Assembly: GCF_030433675.1 (NCBI RefSeq)
Contig: NZ_JAROCB010000001.1
Location: forward strand, 248,001 to 312,000
DNA: 64,000 nucleotides
From: Leifsonia virtsii
Lineage (GTDB): Bacteria; Actinomycetota; Actinomycetes; Actinomycetales; Microbacteriaceae
Direction of reading: 5' to 3'
The notes beneath the pieces were generated by a model. It was not told where the DNA came from and searched no databases. It worked only from the letters and a program-made list of their open reading frames with translations. The position numbers and the translations under genes are program-made. How positions within the stretch are numbered: the first letter of the stretch is position 1; every line of letters starts with the position of its first letter. Shown in pieces: positions 62,895 to 64,000 of the stretch.

Positions 62895-64000
62895 ATGTTC
62901 CGAAAGATCCTCGTTGCCAACCGCGGTGAAATCGCCATCCGGGCATTCCGTGCCGCGTACGAGCTCGGCGCCGAGACGGTCGCCGTGTTCCCGTACGAAG
63001 ACCGGAACTCGATGCACCGGCTGAAGGCGGACGAGGCGTACCAGATCGGCGAGCCCGGTCACCCGGTGCGCGCGTACCTCGACGTGCAGGAGATCATCCG
63101 CGTCGCCCAGGAGTCCGGCGCCGACGCCATCTACCCCGGCTACGGCTTCCTCTCCGAGAACCCCGAGCTGGCCGAGGCCGCCCGCGCGGCCGGCATCGCC
63201 TTCATCGGCCCGCGCGCCGAGGTGCTCGAGATGGCCGGAAACAAGGTCACGGCCAAGGAGCACGCGATCGCCGCGGGCGTCCCCGTGCTGAAGTCCACCC
63301 CGCCGTCGCGCGACATCGAGGAGCTCCTCTCCGGCGCCGACGAGATCGGCTTCCCGATCTTCGCCAAGGCGGTCGCGGGTGGCGGCGGCCGCGGAATGCG
63401 GCGCGTCAACAGCAAGGCCGATCTGCGCTCGGCGCTCGAGGAGGCCATGCGGGAGGCCGACAGCGCGTTCGGCGACCCGACGATGTTCCTCGAGCAGGCC
63501 GTGCTGCGGCCGCGCCACATCGAGGTGCAGATCCTCGCCGACGCGACCGGGGACACCATCCACCTGTTCGAGCGCGACTGCTCGGTGCAGCGCCGCCACC
63601 AGAAGGTGGTCGAGATCGCGCCGGCTCCGAACCTCTCCGACGACATCCGCCAGGCCCTGTACCGCGACGCGATCGCCTTCGCGAAGTCGATCGGCTACGA
63701 GAACGCCGGCACGGTGGAGTTCCTGCTCGACACCGCGGGCGAGCGTGCGGGCCAGCACGTGTTCATCGAGATGAACCCGCGCATCCAGGTCGAGCACACG
63801 GTCACGGAGGAGATCACCGACGTCGACCTCGTCCAGTCGCAGATCCGCATCGCGGCGGGGGAGACCCTCGCCGACCTCGGGCTGCGTCAGGAGTCGGTGC
63901 AGATGCGCGGCGCCGCCCTGCAGTGCCGCATCACGACCGAGGACCCGACGGCGAACTTCCGCCCGGACACCGGCAAGATCACGACGTACCGCTCTCCGGG
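62895..64000 (+). CDS. pyc: Pyruvate carboxylase, biotin carboxylase part (3' end cut by window)
   Basis: ATP-dependent carboxylase; 368 residues are visible and the frame is open to the last base. The biotin carboxylase domain begins FRKILVANRGEIAIRAFRAA, with the ATP-grasp loop AKAVAGGGGRGMRRV (~157-171), HIEVQILAD, RDCSVQRRHQKVVE and FIEMNPRIQVEHTVTE. The segment VFPYEDRNSMHRLKADEAYQIGE is characteristic of pyruvate carboxylase and not of acyl-CoA carboxylase subunits, so the missing part should hold carboxyltransferase and biotin domains. GAAAGG lies 7 bases before ATG 62895; TAGTCT (62836-62841) is a possible -10. The full identity depends on sequence beyond the window. Confidence 0.88.
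   Translation, partial: MFRKILVANRGEIAIRAFRAAYELGAETVAVFPYEDRNSMHRLKADEAYQIGEPGHPVRAYLDVQEIIRVAQESGADAIYPGYGFLSENPELAEAARAAGIAFIGPRAEVLEMAGNKVTAKEHAIAAGVPVLKSTPPSRDIEELLSGADEIGFPIFAKAVAGGGGRGMRRVNSKADLRSALEEAMREADSAFGDPTMFLEQAVLRPRHIEVQILADATGDTIHLFERDCSVQRRHQKVVEIAPAPNLSDDIRQALYRDAIAFAKSIGYENAGTVEFLLDTAGERAGQHVFIEMNPRIQVEHTVTEEITDVDLVQSQIRIAAGETLADLGLRQESVQMRGAALQCRITTEDPTANFRPDTGKITTYRSP

Overview
The window is about 70% GC and gene-dense, with no gap over 300 bases. It reads as the chromosome of a high-GC Gram-positive bacterium, most likely Microbacteriaceae (Leifsonia or a close relative). The evidence is the order ftsK-pgsA-cinA-clgR-DUF3046-recA-recX-miaB-miaA-dapF-hflX, an actinobacterial PriA in the histidine operon, a GarA/OdhI-FtsR-MerR cluster, a DUF7882 protein and a C50-carotenoid operon. 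I saw no tRNA, rRNA, insertion sequence, prophage or CRISPR array. Both ends are cut: ftsK enters from the left and a pyruvate carboxylase-type gene runs out on the right.

Layout. 1-12.6 kb: chromosome partitioning, phospholipid synthesis, stress control (clgR behind a sigma-H-like promoter), recombination (recA with an SOS box, recX), tRNA modification, dapF and hflX. 12.6-16.1 kb: metF-metE behind a structured leader. 16.1-22.8 kb: a small metallopeptidase, lexA divergent from an SOS-boxed LysM protein, hisC-hisB-hisH-priA and neighbours. 22.8-30 kb: a large RecB-like nuclease/helicase, an AraC regulator, a VOC protein, and a minus-strand operon of a 61-residue tandem-repeat peptide, a JmjC-type oxygenase and a sucrase/ferredoxin-like protein. 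30-35.4 kb: the methionine importer metQNI and a divergent pair of citrate synthase homologues, one with an HTH domain. 35.4-48.3 kb: lipid phosphatase/kinase, transporters, the NHEJ genes ligD and ku with topoisomerase IB, a sigma factor and small conserved genes. 48.3-54.1 kb: a MarR regulator divergent from crtE-crtB-crtI-crtYe-crtYf-crtEb. 54.1-64 kb: J-domain/NERD fusion, VOC proteins, membrane proteins, the garA-ftsR-merR group, a ParA-like ATPase and the carboxylase.

Regulatory style. About twenty genes have a TANNNT-like -10 element ending 6-7 bases before an ATG or GTG, so many transcripts are probably leaderless; I used this to choose several starts. Genes inside operons usually overlap by ATGA or GTGA. 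Convergent genes are separated by long, often perfect inverted repeats without T-tracts. LexA boxes lie before recA, lexA and the LysM gene.

The strongest candidates for undescribed biology are the repeat-peptide/JmjC-oxygenase/Fe-S operon (27452-29948), the HTH-fused citrate synthase homologue that lacks an active-site histidine next to a palindromic operator (32887-34198), two genes with only a CTG start at a CTGA junction (8356 and 37558), and a four-copy TTCGT-S-ACGAA array with exact 20-bp period (61923-61993).
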